Positions 26,190-36,725 are shown, counted from the first letter of the stretch. The stretch: DNA of 64,000 bases from Acholoe squamosa (GCA_949317995.1 OX439052.1:38813932-38877931); one strand, 5' to 3'. Notes: a model not told the origin generated them from the sequence alone. A program made the numbers and translations.

Positions 26190-26365
26190 ATGTCCCATGT
26201 CGATTTTAAGAAATGGCCATGTCTGCATGTCGATTTTAAGAAAATCACATGTCCCCATGTCAATTTTAAGAAAAGTTCATGACACCATGTCGATTTTAAA
26301 GAAAGGTTCATGTCCCATGTCACTAGGCCAAATAAGGTCCATGTCGCCATGTCGATTTTAGGGGT
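26190..26365. repeat. 30-bp minisatellite (CATGTCGATTTTAAG)
   Basis: The core CATGTCGATTTTAAG recurs at about 26,196, 26,226, 26,256 and 26,286, then less regularly. The same unit forms a second array at 29,397. Confidence 0.85.
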
Positions 26366-26845
26366 CTAGAGCCATATGTTTGAAGCCCCAAAGTCACCAA
26401 TGTTAATTTCTAACCACTATCACCAGTGGCACGCCAGTGTCAATTATGGCCATATATTTGCCCATAGTGCTACACTGGCTCTCATTTCAAACTTAAATTG
26501 GCATTATTTTGAATTAACCTCAAGGCAGTTCATTATTTTTTTTTTTCAAATGGAGGGGGGTTGGGGGTTGGTAAGGCCTCTGCATTTCATGGAAGCATTG
26601 TGATAAATTTAATCTTAGTTTGAAACTGGTGCACCACAGCGTTCTGGTCCAGTGGCTTTAGGCCCATGCTGAATAGGAATTTTAGTCATGCATGAGAAAT
26701 GGTGCATTTCTTTCCTGATACATAGACTTGCAGGTCAGACAAGATATTGGCCATGTATTAGCTTCCGCCTAGACTGAAATTACCGTTGGGAGTGATTATA
26801 TTTCAACATCAGGAAAGTGCCGCTGGGTTTGAGGGGAGGGAGCGG

Positions 26846-29241
26846 TGTTGAGCGTGTCTGTGTTCTGGGATGAATGCACATATATTAAGGTCTTATCTGC
26901 TTACCTTGTCTCCAGCACCACTGATGTAGTTAGCAGTAATGTCCCCAGAATGATAAGCTAATGCTTGTATGTAATTGACCAATACGCGCTCATCTGTATT
27001 AGCCACAGAGCACTCGTGAGAGATAATAAGCTTTTACACTTTATTGCTGATATTCACAACTGGTATGCACAACATCACAATGATCAGAATAGTGGTAAAT
27101 GTCCAAGTCAGAGACGGGCCTCCTCAGCCCCAGGCCATCTTTAAAAGGGGTCTATGTCTTGCTTTTCTATCCTTTCTGAGTGTGGGTGGTGTCCATATGC
27201 GCGGGCACTGGCACATATATGTTCCTTGAATCTCCTCTTTCCTGTCCCCTCTTTCTTACATGTGTCTGGTGTCCATATGCATGGGCACAGGCACATGTAT
27301 TCCTTTGTGACGTGATGTCTAATGTACTTTTTCCGCCATGAATATGACCTTAGCTGTCGGCTTGGCATTAAACAACCATTACTCACTCACTCACTCCAAG
27401 TCAGAGAAGGCTCCAATATCCAGTCTCATGGGCCATGGATATCTATAAGTCCTTATTGTCCTACTGAGTGGCAGCACTATCCATGGGTAGTCTCACACAC
27501 AGCAATTCACCCTGATTTCAGCAACAGTTAGCAATCCCAGGTCCAATTGCTCTTCGTCTTCACCAGCAATATGTTCACTTAATTTCCCCCTCCAGATTGG
27601 CAGTCTGACCGATCTAATATAGTCCAAGAGGTCATGACCCCATCTATGTCATAGATTTGAGTTCAAGGTTGAATTAGGTTCAGCTTGTGTGAGTTCACCA
27701 TCCCATGTCATGTCATGGCCCAGTCCCTGGTTTACAGTTCACAGGTTTCTGTGAGTCACACTGAGTTCATCACCAGTACATGGGTTCATACAGGCCTCGA
27801 GTCATAAGTTCATCCCAAGCACATAGTTCAACATAGGCTTTGAGTCACCAGTCCATCACTGACCCATAGTTCATGCCTGTTCATGTGACCCAAGCTCTCT
27901 CCTTAATTACCATTTGACCTCAGAGCACTCTCCAACCTTAGTGTTCTTTAGTCTCTACCCATACACAATTATAGTTACCTTTTATCCTTGTATGATATAC
28001 TAATTCACCTATCTAGCTCAATAAGGGACCTTAACACAGCCCCCGATGTTTTAGAGAATGAGTACCATCTTCATTCTTCTACTTTACCTTATTACATTGA
28101 TTAACCTGTATGTGTATATATGCGTTATAATGATGCTTGCTTTCGATTACTTTGATACTTCTGTTTCATCTACTTATATGTGTTTCATATCTTTTAGAAT
28201 TTGCTTTTTTACAACTTCCCTTACATGACTTTTTGACTTTCAGCTTTTTTAGTCATGTTTGGGTTCCTTCATTACCTTGTTTCTGGTAGTAATTCTATAG
28301 TAATTGTAAAGATTTTCCAAAATTACCCGGGTTCTCCACCATATGTTGAGCGTGTCTGTGTTCTGGGATGAATGCACATATATTAAGGTCTTATCTGCTT
28401 ACCTTGTCTCCAGCACCACTGATGTAGTTAGCAGTAATGTCCCCAGAATGATAAGCTAATGCTTGTATGTAATTGACCAATACGCGCTCATCTGTATTAG
28501 CCACAGAGCACTCGTGAGAGATAATAAGCTTTTACACTTTATTGCTGATATTCACAACTGGTATGCACAACATCACAATGATCAGAATAGTGGTAAATGT
28601 CCAAGTCAGAGAAGGCTCCAATATCCAGTCTCATGGGCCATGGATATCTATAAGTCCTTACTGTCCTACTGAGTGGCGGCACTATCCATGGGTAGTCTCA
28701 CACACAGCAATTCACCCTGATTTCAGCAACATTTAGCAATCCCAGGTCCAATTGCTCTTCGTCTTCACCAGCAATATGTTCACTTAATTTCCCCCTCCAG
28801 ATTGGCAGTCTGGCCTATCTAATATAGTCCAAGAGGTCATGACCCCATTTATGTCATAGATTTGAGTTCAGGGTTGAATTAGGTTCAGCTTGTGTGAGTT
28901 CACCATCCCATGTCATGTCATGGCCCAGTCCCTGGTTTACAGTTCACAGGTTTCTGTGAGTCACACTGAGTTCATCACCAGTACATGGGTTCATACAGGC
29001 CTCGAGTCATAAGTTCATCCCAAGCACATAGTTCAACATAGGCTTTGAGTCACCAGTCCATCACTGACCCATAGTTCATGCCTGTTCATGTGACCCAAGC
29101 TCTCTCCTTAATTACCATTTGACCTCAGAGCACTCTCCAACCTTAGTGTTCTTTAGTCTCTACCCATACACAATTATAGTTACCTTTTATCCTTGTATGA
29201 TATACTAATTCACCTATCTAGCTCAATAAGGGACCTTAACA
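26846..29241. mobile_element. TRIM-like LTR element, non-autonomous
   Basis: Two direct repeats start TGTTGAGCGTG and end CTTAACA: 26,846-28,036 and 28,344-29,241. After removing a 293-base insertion from the first (281-base retroposon plus 12-base target duplication), both are exactly 898 bp and differ at roughly 1 percent of bases. They start TG and end CA, and GCGG (possibly GCGGT) flanks the whole at 26,842 and 29,242. The internal part is only 307 bp (28,037-28,343) and holds no gene; no clear primer-binding site or purine tract was seen. This fits a terminal-repeat retrotransposon in miniature. Confidence 0.85.
27114..27394 (+). repeat. SINE-like retroposon nested in the left LTR
   Basis: This 281-bp insertion is flanked by a 12-bp direct repeat TCCAAGTCAGAG (27102-27113 and 27395-27406). 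It ends in CTTGGCATTAAACAACCATT followed by (ACTC)n. Two internal copies of GGTGTCCATATGC form a tandem pair. The other LTR lacks it, so it inserted after the TRIM-like element. No clear A or B box is present, so the head type is unknown. Confidence 0.8.
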
Positions 29242-29396
29242 GCGGTAACAATTCTTTTACCCCTTGACCACAGGGGGAGGAATTCTTTTTTCAACCCCTC
29301 TAAAAGTTAAAGAGTGCATGTGTGAATAATTCATATATAGGGTGCTACATCTAGGCATGGCCTGAGATGGGGTCCTTGTTGAGGGGTCCCCATGTC

Positions 29397-29570
29397 CCAT
29401 GTCCATTTTAAGAAATGGCTATGTCAACATGTTGATTTTAGGAAATGGCCATGTCCCTGTGTCGATTTTAAGAAAATGGCCATGTCCTTGTGTCGATTTT
29501 AAGAAAATGGAATTGGTCATGTCTCATGTCACTAAGCCAAAAAAAGGCTCATGTCGTCATGTCGACTTCA
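29397..29570. repeat. 30-bp minisatellite, second array
   Basis: Same 30-base unit as the array at 26,190 and the same preceding block GGGGTCCCCATGTCCCATGT. The two arrays lie on opposite sides of the TRIM-like element. Confidence 0.8.
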
Positions 29571-29703
29571 GAATAATACAAGATATACAACAATATGATA
29601 ATATGATAGGAAATAAATAACAAGTAGTACAGATTTTTAACACTAGGTGGTAGCACAATAAAGAGAGGATTCCAGGTCATGTTGATCATCACTCCCGTCA
29701 TAG

Positions 29704-29830
29704 TACAGTAGTGGCCCGGTTAAGCGCCAGGGTCTTAAATGAGCACCGGTCTCAAATAAGGGCCAGGGATACAAGGCTATGGAAATTAATGAGCGCCCCT
29801 GTGCTTAAATGGGCCATTACGGCGCTACCC
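29704..29830. repeat. Interspersed MITE copy (GTAGTGGCC family)
   Basis: Contains ACAGTAGTGGCCCGG, GAGCACCGGTCTCAAATAAG and TTAATGAGCGCCCCTGTGCT. It is related to the copies near 24,113 and 56,416. Confidence 0.6.
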
Positions 29831-29914
29831 GGTAACAGAGTCATTATCCATCAATGAAGGGGGGGTCTAAAAACCTGTCCCAGCAAATTGTCGTTATCTG
29901 TCGCCATGATTGGT

Positions 29915-30348
29915 AGTAGTATATACATGCAAAGTCAGCGCAATGGATTAGCTACTAACTAGGTCATGACCTACTGGTAGACCGGAAGTGACCTAGTTTT
30001 AACCAATCAGAGGGCTGGATTTGACAGGAAGTGATGTCATAAGGTCATGACCTAGTTTTTTCGACCAATCAGAGAGCTGGATTTCATTTGACCTAGTAAC
30101 CTGACCTAGTTGCATAAATTAAAAGAATTGCGCAATACCTAGGGTTGACCTACTTGCAAACCGGAAGTGACCTACTAACCTACTTGCAAAAAACGTATGA
30201 CCTACGTATGAAGGTGTATTGTGCAATCCTTGAAAGAAATTACACAATAACCATGACTCATGTTTTGATGCAATGTTCCTATGGATTTACGCAATACTTA
30301 TGACTCGTTATTTTGATATGAGATTAAATGCAACAAAGACACAACTCG
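29915..30348. repeat. Polinton left terminal inverted repeat
   Basis: About 430 bases match the reverse complement of 47,228-47,654 with scattered differences. The repeat is itself built of short blocks. GACCTAGT or GACCTACT, often facing its own inverse AGGTCATGACCT, occurs many times. A block with ACCAATCAGAG and GCTGGATTT is duplicated near 30,001 and 30,063. The paired CCAAT motifs could act as promoter elements. Confidence 0.92.
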
Positions 30349-30449
30349 GTTGTTTTTAATTCAATCTTTTTATTATTTCTTCCTATCAGAGTACATGCTA
30401 GGTATGAATCATTATAATTAGATATGCTTGCAAGCAGAGTACATGGATA

Positions 30450-30764
30450 TTATATGGAAAATGAATTCTTGTTGCAGTACCAACTGCACCCGGTCTTAGC
30501 TGGAGTAGGACTTTGACTACGGTCCTCTAAGGCCCGCATTCTCTCCATTAAATCCTTCAAGGCCTTTCTTCCTATGTCGTTCTCCTCCAGGGCTACCACT
30601 TTGTCCATTAACTCGGCCATAATCATGAGAATCTTGTCTATCACTTCCGCCGTGCTCTGAAGCCCGTCTATCACGTCCAATTCACGCTTAACTTTCCCTT
30701 TCACCAAAAGATTGCTCACGTCTGCTTTGACTGCTACTTCTTCTGGACTCATCTCGAAATTCAT
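30450..30764 (-). CDS. Small Polinton protein of unknown function
   Basis: The likely start is the ATG at 30,764, which overlaps the stop of the upstream protease gene as ATGA, giving 104 aa. An ATG further upstream (30,875) would add 37 residues overlapping the protease frame, which is less likely. The sequence is acidic and helical with heptad-like hydrophobic spacing (IDKILMIMAELMDKVVALE), suggesting a short coiled coil. The end has a CSWYC motif. Function not recognised. The tight overlap suggests coupled expression with the protease. Confidence 0.65.
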   Translation of the reverse strand: MNFEMSPEEVAVKADVSNLLVKGKVKRELDVIDGLQSTAEVIDKILMIMAELMDKVVALEENDIGRKALKDLMERMRALEDRSQSPTPAKTGCSWYCNKNSFSI

Positions 30765-31225
30765 TGCCTCTTCTTCTCTCTTTTCCTCAGCAAGGGCCTG
30801 ACTATTTTGTCCATTAAGTTGAAGGGGACCTGAGAAAACCTTTTCACAGTGTGGTGTGGGTCCTTGGTCCGACATGTCTGTATGAGGAAGTTAATGCAGT
30901 GGGCTCCACACGTTTTAGCGTAAAAGTTTTGCACTTGTTTTCTGCTGAACGACCCGTGACCATCTGACGACTTCTGCATGAACCTCTGGTGATATATAGT
31001 TAATGGAGGTAAGCCATAGGGATCAAAGTAGAACACATTCCCGTCATGAGAAACGTAAAATGCCACCCAGTGCTGACCAGGTTTAGAGCTTGGATCTGTG
31101 TTACTGACGAAACATGTAGAGGGAATTGGTTTTTTAGGACATTGATTACTGGCAAAAGTTCCCAGGTAGAAACGCCTTGTGTGTGGATGGTTTCCCAGTG
31201 CACCTGTTATGTCTGAAGTTCTCAT
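30761..31225 (-). CDS. Adenain-like cysteine protease (virion maturation)
   Basis: A 154-aa protease of the adenovirus-protease/Ulp1 fold that would cleave capsid precursor proteins. The catalytic pattern is visible in order: His52 in GQHWVAFY, Asp68 in FYFDPYGLPP, Gln99, and the nucleophile Cys106 in KTCGAHCINFL. The Gln-to-Cys spacing of seven matches adenain. The frame is intact from ATG to stop. It lies just downstream of the major capsid gene on the same strand, with 7 bases between them, so it belongs to the late virion gene cluster. Confidence 0.93.
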   Translation of the reverse strand: MRTSDITGALGNHPHTRRFYLGTFASNQCPKKPIPSTCFVSNTDPSSKPGQHWVAFYVSHDGNVFYFDPYGLPPLTIYHQRFMQKSSDGHGSFSRKQVQNFYAKTCGAHCINFLIQTCRTKDPHHTVKRFSQVPFNLMDKIVRPLLRKREKKRQ

Positions 31226-31232
31226 TTTTTTC

Positions 31233-32548
31233 TCAGTTCTTGTGGTAGTCTGTGACAGGAAGACAGTCAGCCGTCAGTTGGATGTTGTTGTCATAGAAGG
31301 AACACAAGACGGCAGATATGGCATGAGTAGTCGGGGCGGCAAACCTAAGGGAAATGCCCAGCTTTCCTTGCTTGATGAGATTTATACGACTGTCTTCAGG
31401 TGCTCTGTCTGGGGTGAGGTCGAAAACAAAGAAGGAATACCCATCTTTGAAATCTTCCAAAGTTATGCCACAGTCTTGCCCCAAAGCCGACAGCCCACTG
31501 TCTATGAACATTTGACTGTAGGCTCTGATGCAGTTGCCTGTTTCGAAGTCGGTCTTCAACTCAAACTTTTGATCGTCATATCTCACACATATTTCCTTCA
31601 CGTTGAAATGTCTGCAGTTGAAAGGATTTTCTGTCTTAGTCCCAGCAGCTGCTGTTTCCTTTATCATACACAAGACTATCCTGGTGGGGATCTGAGTAGT
31701 GTCAGGTTGAGTCCAACTGTAGTCTTGTGAGCCGCCGTCCAAAGTGTGTTTAGTTACTTTACACCTGGCTATGTGATAGTTGAAAGGGCCCCAATGTGGA
31801 TTCCTGACACTGCTGACGTGAGTTTTTACCACCTCGTCGTTGACACATTTTTGGAGAAGTGTCATTTCAGCTTTGGTGATTTTGACCCAGTAGTTTTGAT
31901 CGGCTGCTTGCATCATGTAGTAATTGGGCTGAATTTTTTCGAATATGAACTTGATTTCACAGTTCGGAGGCAGCACTTGCACTGTTTAATTAAATCCAGG
32001 TGCGGCTTCATTACTAAGGCATGTTTGTTGCGGGCACTGAACTCTGCTCTCCGTGCCGTCCATCCTGCATTGTCGCCCACTCTGGCTTCCATGTGACCAC
32101 AGGTGTCTTACATGTACTTTTGACACCCTTTCAGTCGAGTCTCTTTGTCTTCTTTGTTGCAACAAACTGTGTCCAAAATGTAGGCCTTGAGACCATAGTC
32201 TTCATTGTTGCCGGTGACTTTCTCCCCATTTATCAGCAACTGACAGGAAGCAAAGAGAGCGTGTGCCAAGTTGTTGACTGGAGCAGCTTCTATGCCGACG
32301 GCAAGGTGAGTTGTTCCGTCTGCCGCCACGGCTTCCAGTTCCATGTACAACTCAGTTTCTGAGAGGTCTGTGTACAGGTTGCTTGGTTCGAAGGTGAAGT
32401 CAAATGATTCAGTGTGTGGAGTGAGGGCATTGTTGGTAGTTTTGGTTATTTTTTGACACTTTAATATGTCCTTTTGAGTGACAGGCAAGGTGTGTAGGTC
32501 TAGTTCACCTACTGCACATACCTGACCCTTGGGATGAAGGAGACTCAT
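31233..32548 (-). pseudogene. Polinton major capsid protein (double jelly roll), one stop and one frameshift
   Basis: This gene would encode the hexon-like major capsid protein, about 438 aa. The N-terminal part (from ATG 32,548) shows the family pattern: GELDLHTLPVTQ, TELYMELEA and NNLAHALFASCQLLING. The C-terminal part has NYWVKITKAEM, NPFNCRHFNVKEICV and GYSFFVFDLTPD, all typical of Polinton capsid proteins. An in-frame TAA lies at 32,108-32,110, and after it the same frame continues to about 31,990. There a 1-base frame change leads into the C-terminal frame. The two breaks make this copy non-functional unless they are sequence errors. Confidence 0.9.
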
Positions 32549-32628
32549 GACTAGAACAAGGTCCTTCCTCTAGCTTGTCCTCTTCCTCTGCCGCGTTGCC
32601 CCTTACGTCCTCCGCGCTTGCCGGTTGC

Positions 32629-34371
32629 TCATCGTTTGACTGGAGGAGGTCCAGATGTACCTCTTATGTATCCTTGAGCAGAAGAAGCAGCCCTTTTGAG
32701 TAAGTTCTTGCCCGTTGCTTTACTTCTCCTAACTACACTTTTCTTGAAGCCTTTTCCTGATACCACGTCGGACAAGACTCCAGCTCCTGTAGTAAGCAAG
32801 GCTTTGCCTGCAGATTTGGCAGCTGAGCATCCTATTTTACTTAAGAGGGGAACAGCTCCTCTCAGTAAACCACCTATTAAAGAGCCAAGTCCGTGCCCTC
32901 TTTGTCTGCCCCTGCCGCCGTACGCTGGTAAAGCACCGTTCCCATACTGTGATTTTCTGTAATATTCAGTGTACTGACCCCTAGGGGCCAGGTATGGAGG
33001 TGTTCCATAGTAGTGAAGCATGGTGACATACTCGTATCCTTGAAGAGGTCTGAAGGCAAGTACCACCGACACTGATCCGCTTTCAAATGGTATCGGTTCC
33101 CCAGTCTTGTCTCTTAAGTATATCCCTATCTGTCTGAAGGTGGTTTTAGTGACTGGCAGATATATCAAGTTCTGGAAACTTATGGTTTGCATGTCACCGT
33201 TGTAGCGATTTATGTTGATTTGCCTCAGAAGGGGTGCTTTAGAGTCACCCACAAGACTGTGCTTGACTATGTCAGAGTACACAAAAGCACATCGACTTTT
33301 GAACTGAAGGTCTACCACGTAGGGGCTTTGTGTTTTTCCACTTAGGAAAACACTTCCGTCGAAACCTAATTGTTTCCCTAAGTTTTCTGGGAGTTGCATG
33401 ACCACACCAGGAGGCAAGAAAACTACACTTTTCATTGTGTATCTGTTGTAGTGAAACACAGTGGCTTTGTTGTTTTTCCTGTAGTTTCTTAGTTTTCTCA
33501 CCAACATGCTCTGTAGTTTATTTATGGTCCTGTTCAAGTATCCTATCAACTCTGAGTTGCTTTTCAGGTTCACACCTTCTAAGGCAAACATATTGTAGGT
33601 ACTACCTTCCTTGAAGTAATACTTAGAGAGGTATCTCCTAACTTCTTTGAAGCGTGTACATATTTTCACAGCCTGTAACTGACTGGGAGAGAGAGGAGAA
33701 ACATGAGCAGAGTCTGTGAAGACGGCATTTTCTTCAAAAAAAGAAACAGACCTTTTTCCCCTGTCATCCATAGACATCACTTCAGCCACAGCCGACGATA
33801 TTTCCCTCTTCTCTCTGCCTGCCGTGTCACGCTCCCCCTTATCCTCCTCCTCTTCCTTCTCCTCCTTCTCTGGCGTGGGTTGGTTAGGAGTGAATCCTTC
33901 AGATGGCGTCTCAGTCGCAGCAGCAGGAGTTGGTGGACTTTCACTTTCAGGACCAGCAGGAGAAATGGTTTCAGTGGATCCCACAGGGTTGACATGACGT
34001 AGGTTTTTTGTTATTTTTACTCCTCTCTTCAAAGCAGATTGGGCTGATAGATTTGATGTAGAGCTTGAAGCTCTACTGAAGACACTATGGGCTCCTGGTT
34101 TTCCCAGAGGAAAAAATTCTCTTCTGCGTTTGTTTAATAAAGCTACTACAGTGCGGAGGTTGTTTGTCAGGTCGTTTTCTCCCTCTGCCAAGAGAATGGG
34201 TTCTTCTTTGACGTTGTACCACGTGGTAGGACAGGTTATTTCTTGAAGAGCACACTCTAACTGAGTAGGAGAGTTAATGTATTCTGCCAAAATTGTATTG
34301 TAACTAGTTAAAGTGTTGTCAGGAAACACGTTCATAGACGAGTTACTAGGTAAAGTTAAGGTAAACGCCAT
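32629..34371 (-). CDS. Minor virion protein with C-terminal amphipathic membrane-active-like segment
   Basis: The likely start is the ATG at 34,371 (MAFTLTLPSNSS), giving about 580 aa; the open frame extends nine codons further up into the integrase gene. The N-terminal block (TLPSNSSMNVFPDN and TTWYNV) is the conserved start of a Polinton virion protein found next to the capsid gene. A Ser/Pro/Glu-rich linker follows (about residues 110-200). Then come a folded region with GVNLKSNSELIGYLN and PENLGKQLGFDG, and a Gly/Arg-rich C-terminus (GLGSLIGGLLRGAVPLL) resembling adenovirus pVI/pX-type lytic and basic peptides. The role as penton or minor capsid component is inferred. The frame is intact. 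It overlaps the integrase stop by 16 bases. Confidence 0.75.
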   Translation of the reverse strand: MAFTLTLPSNSSMNVFPDNTLTSYNTILAEYINSPTQLECALQEITCPTTWYNVKEEPILLAEGENDLTNNLRTVVALLNKRRREFFPLGKPGAHSVFSRASSSTSNLSAQSALKRGVKITKNLRHVNPVGSTETISPAGPESESPPTPAAATETPSEGFTPNQPTPEKEEKEEEEDKGERDTAGREKREISSAVAEVMSMDDRGKRSVSFFEENAVFTDSAHVSPLSPSQLQAVKICTRFKEVRRYLSKYYFKEGSTYNMFALEGVNLKSNSELIGYLNRTINKLQSMLVRKLRNYRKNNKATVFHYNRYTMKSVVFLPPGVVMQLPENLGKQLGFDGSVFLSGKTQSPYVVDLQFKSRCAFVYSDIVKHSLVGDSKAPLLRQININRYNGDMQTISFQNLIYLPVTKTTFRQIGIYLRDKTGEPIPFESGSVSVVLAFRPLQGYEYVTMLHYYGTPPYLAPRGQYTEYYRKSQYGNGALPAYGGRGRQRGHGLGSLIGGLLRGAVPLLSKIGCSAAKSAGKALLTTGAGVLSDVVSGKGFKKSVVRRSKATGKNLLKRAASSAQGYIRGTSGPPPVKR

Positions 34372-35435
34372 TTGTCTATGTTCTTGACAGGTTCCCAAGA
34401 GTTAAACTTGTCTACATAACCCTTCCACTTGATCAAGGCTTCTCTTTTCTTGCCTTTTCCTCTGTATTTTACTATTTTTTCTATGTTGTAGTGTCTTCCG
34501 TGACGGACTTGCACCTTCTGAACTTTAGGTTCGTAGAAGCTTCCTTTTACCTCTTCTCCAAGGAGATCTTTCAGGTGGTACCCTTTGGGCGAAATATCGT
34601 CGACTGTGTATATTTCCTCAGTCCAGTTAGGTTCATACCCTCTGTTAAATGTTTTCTTTGTTTTCAACATTCGCACTTGATTTTTTCTCTTCAACTGAAG
34701 GACAGGAACCTTTTTCTTTTGAGGTTGATCGTACAACCTGTAGAACAAGACTTCAGAGTTGTCTTTATTTATGTCTGAAGGGGCAGCTCCTAAGGTTTTG
34801 TGGTAAGTCAGATTGTAGGACTTAACCAAGTCGGGCAGCAAGTCAACCCATTTGTAGTTATTGAAATGAGAGAAACATCTCCACATTTTTCCTTGTAAAG
34901 TAGAGTTGAACCTTTCGGCTAAGGCACACTTCACGTCGTTGTTCTCTCCTGTGAAAAAAATTGATGTTTTGATCTTCACAGTGTTTTTTGAAAATTTTGT
35001 TGACGAACTCTTTGCCCTTGTCAGTTTGAATTTGTTGAGGTTTTCTTTCTTTGCTAATTTTTTGAAAGCCTCTGTCACGGCATCAGCTCTCTTACTTTTC
35101 ACAGGTTGTCCAAAACCATACCTTGAAAAAACGTCTATTCCCACTAGAATGTACTGGTATCCTTTGTTTTCCTTTGAAAATTCTCGCATGTCTATGAGAT
35201 CAAGTTGCCACTGTTTGTCTATGCCCCATGTTTGTGTTTTTCTTATAGGAAATCTTCTCTTCTAAGGTTTGTGTCTGGTGTAAGCGTCTACATCTTCCAA
35301 AGCTTGTTCTATGTTTTTTTTCTTTGTTTTCTTGAAGTGATGACGTTGAAGTTTAGATACACTGGTAAAACTTCCAGGTTGTTTAGGATCTGTGTAAAAC
35401 CTGAGAACATCTTTTTTCAAAGCCTTGTGCGCCAT
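34356..35435 (-). pseudogene. Polinton integrase (RVE fold) with chromodomain, disrupted
   Basis: A retroviral-type integrase that would insert the element and make the 6-bp duplication. It starts at ATG 35,435 (MAHKALKKDVL) with a His-rich N-terminal segment. The first catalytic Asp is in QWQLDLIDM, and the Glu region is near NDVKCALAERFN. A C-terminal chromodomain reads HYNIEKIVKYRGK to WKGYVDKFNSWEP. An in-frame TAG lies at 35,262-35,264. The block with the second catalytic Asp (QTDKGKEF, about 35,000-35,030) is in another frame than its surroundings. That implies two compensating indels, near the A-rich run at about 35,045 and the T/A run at about 34,960. Total about 359 codons. Confidence 0.9.
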
Positions 35436-35463
35436 ATAAACTTACGTCCAGTTCCTTTTTGAC

Positions 35464-36354
35464 TTACTTTCCTTTTCTTAATAGGGGAAGCTTTTTTAAG
35501 GGACTGGCAGCAAAGGAAGGACTGTGCCCTGCAAAAGCCGACTTGTTTTTGACAAATTTTAAGGTGGGGTTCAGCCTTTTAACTGCTGTCATGAAGACCT
35601 GGCTTCCTTTAGGTTGGTCCTTTTTCAAAGACTTTGGTCTGGCAGCAAAAGCTAACAAATCTGTTATGTCAGTTCCAGGCACACGTTCCCCGTTACATAT
35701 ATTTCTCCGTCTCTGTTCCAATTCAATATTTGACTTCCGTGACGAGATAATTCTCTGTAGAGATTTTTAGCAGTCGTTCTGTAAGTTGCGGGTATTCTTT
35801 CTTTTATGTCAGTGTCCATACCCACTGTGTTGTCTCTTGCACGAGGTTTAAACCCTTCCTCCCCTTTGAATTCGTCTACACTCTCTCCGTCTGAATCGTC
35901 AGGAAGTGGTGGATCGTCTCTAGTCTCTGTGAAAGTGTTGTCATCGTCGTCGCCGTCGTCGGTGTCTTCTAAAGAATTGTTTACACCCCTAGCTGCTGCT
36001 GCTGCTGCAGGTCCTTGTCCTACTGCTCGACCAGGATAGGGACCTTCCCTACGTTGTCTTGGCTTTTTTAGTTAAAATTCCCGACTTTATCATAAGTTGA
36101 TTGTACTGTCTTAACTTTTCCTTCAGTTTGAGGTTAGGAGAGTTAAGCACCTCGTGTGCTTTACTTTGAAGGTGGTTCAGGACTTGAACCAGGCTGGAAT
36201 CAGGAGTTAAACCTTCTCTTAAAAGTTGAGTGCTGTAGTACTGGTCTTGAACACTAGGTCCAGGCTGGGGAGGAGAGGAAGGAGTAACAAAAGAAGGGCT
36301 TTTTTCTCGGGGAACAAGATCCGCCCTTACGAGGGCCATCCTTGAATAAGACAT
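35464..36354 (-). pseudogene. Conserved Polinton virion-cluster protein, two frame changes
   Basis: One gene of about 297 codons appears as three frames. The first part (ATG 36,354; MSYSRMALVRADLVP) runs to a six-A run near 36,070, where the frame changes. The middle part has a poly-Ala stretch and an Asp-rich linker (36,050-35,740), then ATYRTTAKNLYREL. A second frame change lies near 35,700, leading into VPGTDITDLLAFAAR and its basic C-terminus. The final block, with a 'GEIYV ... VPG-D-TDLL' arrangement, is a recurrent feature of Polinton proteins encoded near the ATPase. Its function is not known to me; a structural or packaging role is inferred from position. Confidence 0.7.
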
Positions 36355-36361
36355 GCTTTTT

Positions 36362-36724
36362 TTATCGACGTGCTCCTATGAGACCTGTGAGGGGTAAGGC
36401 TAGACCCAAAATGGTTCCCAAAAATCCACCCTTTCGCTCAAAGGTTTTCCTCTTCTGCTTAACGGTAGCCTTGTGCCTTGTAACTGACTTGAGTTCTTTC
36501 TTGTAGGGTGATAAACGTTTGACTGCGTCTGACTCGTTACGCAACAGGTTTTTGTTCATCACGTTGACACAAATTTGACTCATCAACCTAATGACCTCAT
36601 CGCTGAGACCTTTAATAATGTGGGAACACTCTTCCGAGGAACACTTGGATATGTGTTTTAACAAGTGGTAATGTTTCCTTATTATTTTAAATTTTCCTCC
36701 AGAAGCAGATCTTTTGGTCACCAT
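36362..36724 (-). CDS. Small basic Polinton virion protein with GGFLG segment
   Basis: A 120-aa basic protein. The N-terminal half is helical (KHYHLLKHISKC to LIRLMSQICVNV-like spacing), then a Lys/Arg-rich region (KQKRKTFERKGGFLG) and a hydrophobic tail (TILGLALPLTGLIG). This layout recurs in Polintons and adintoviruses beside the ATPase; the GGFLG site resembles cleavage sites of adenain-type proteases. It may be a core or membrane-interacting virion peptide precursor. The frame is intact and separated from the ATPase by one base. Confidence 0.75.
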   Translation of the reverse strand: MVTKRSASGGKFKIIRKHYHLLKHISKCSSEECSHIIKGLSDEVIRLMSQICVNVMNKNLLRNESDAVKRLSPYKKELKSVTRHKATVKQKRKTFERKGGFLGTILGLALPLTGLIGARR

Positions 36725-36725
36725 T

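Noticed and set aside
26120-26603. Repetitive frames with 'ILRNGHV' or 'LKSTW' repeats
   Set aside because: They are translations of the 30-bp minisatellite.
33703-34002. Plus-strand frames inside the minor virion gene
   Set aside because: They are antisense shadows of the Ser/Glu-rich linker of the real minus-strand gene.
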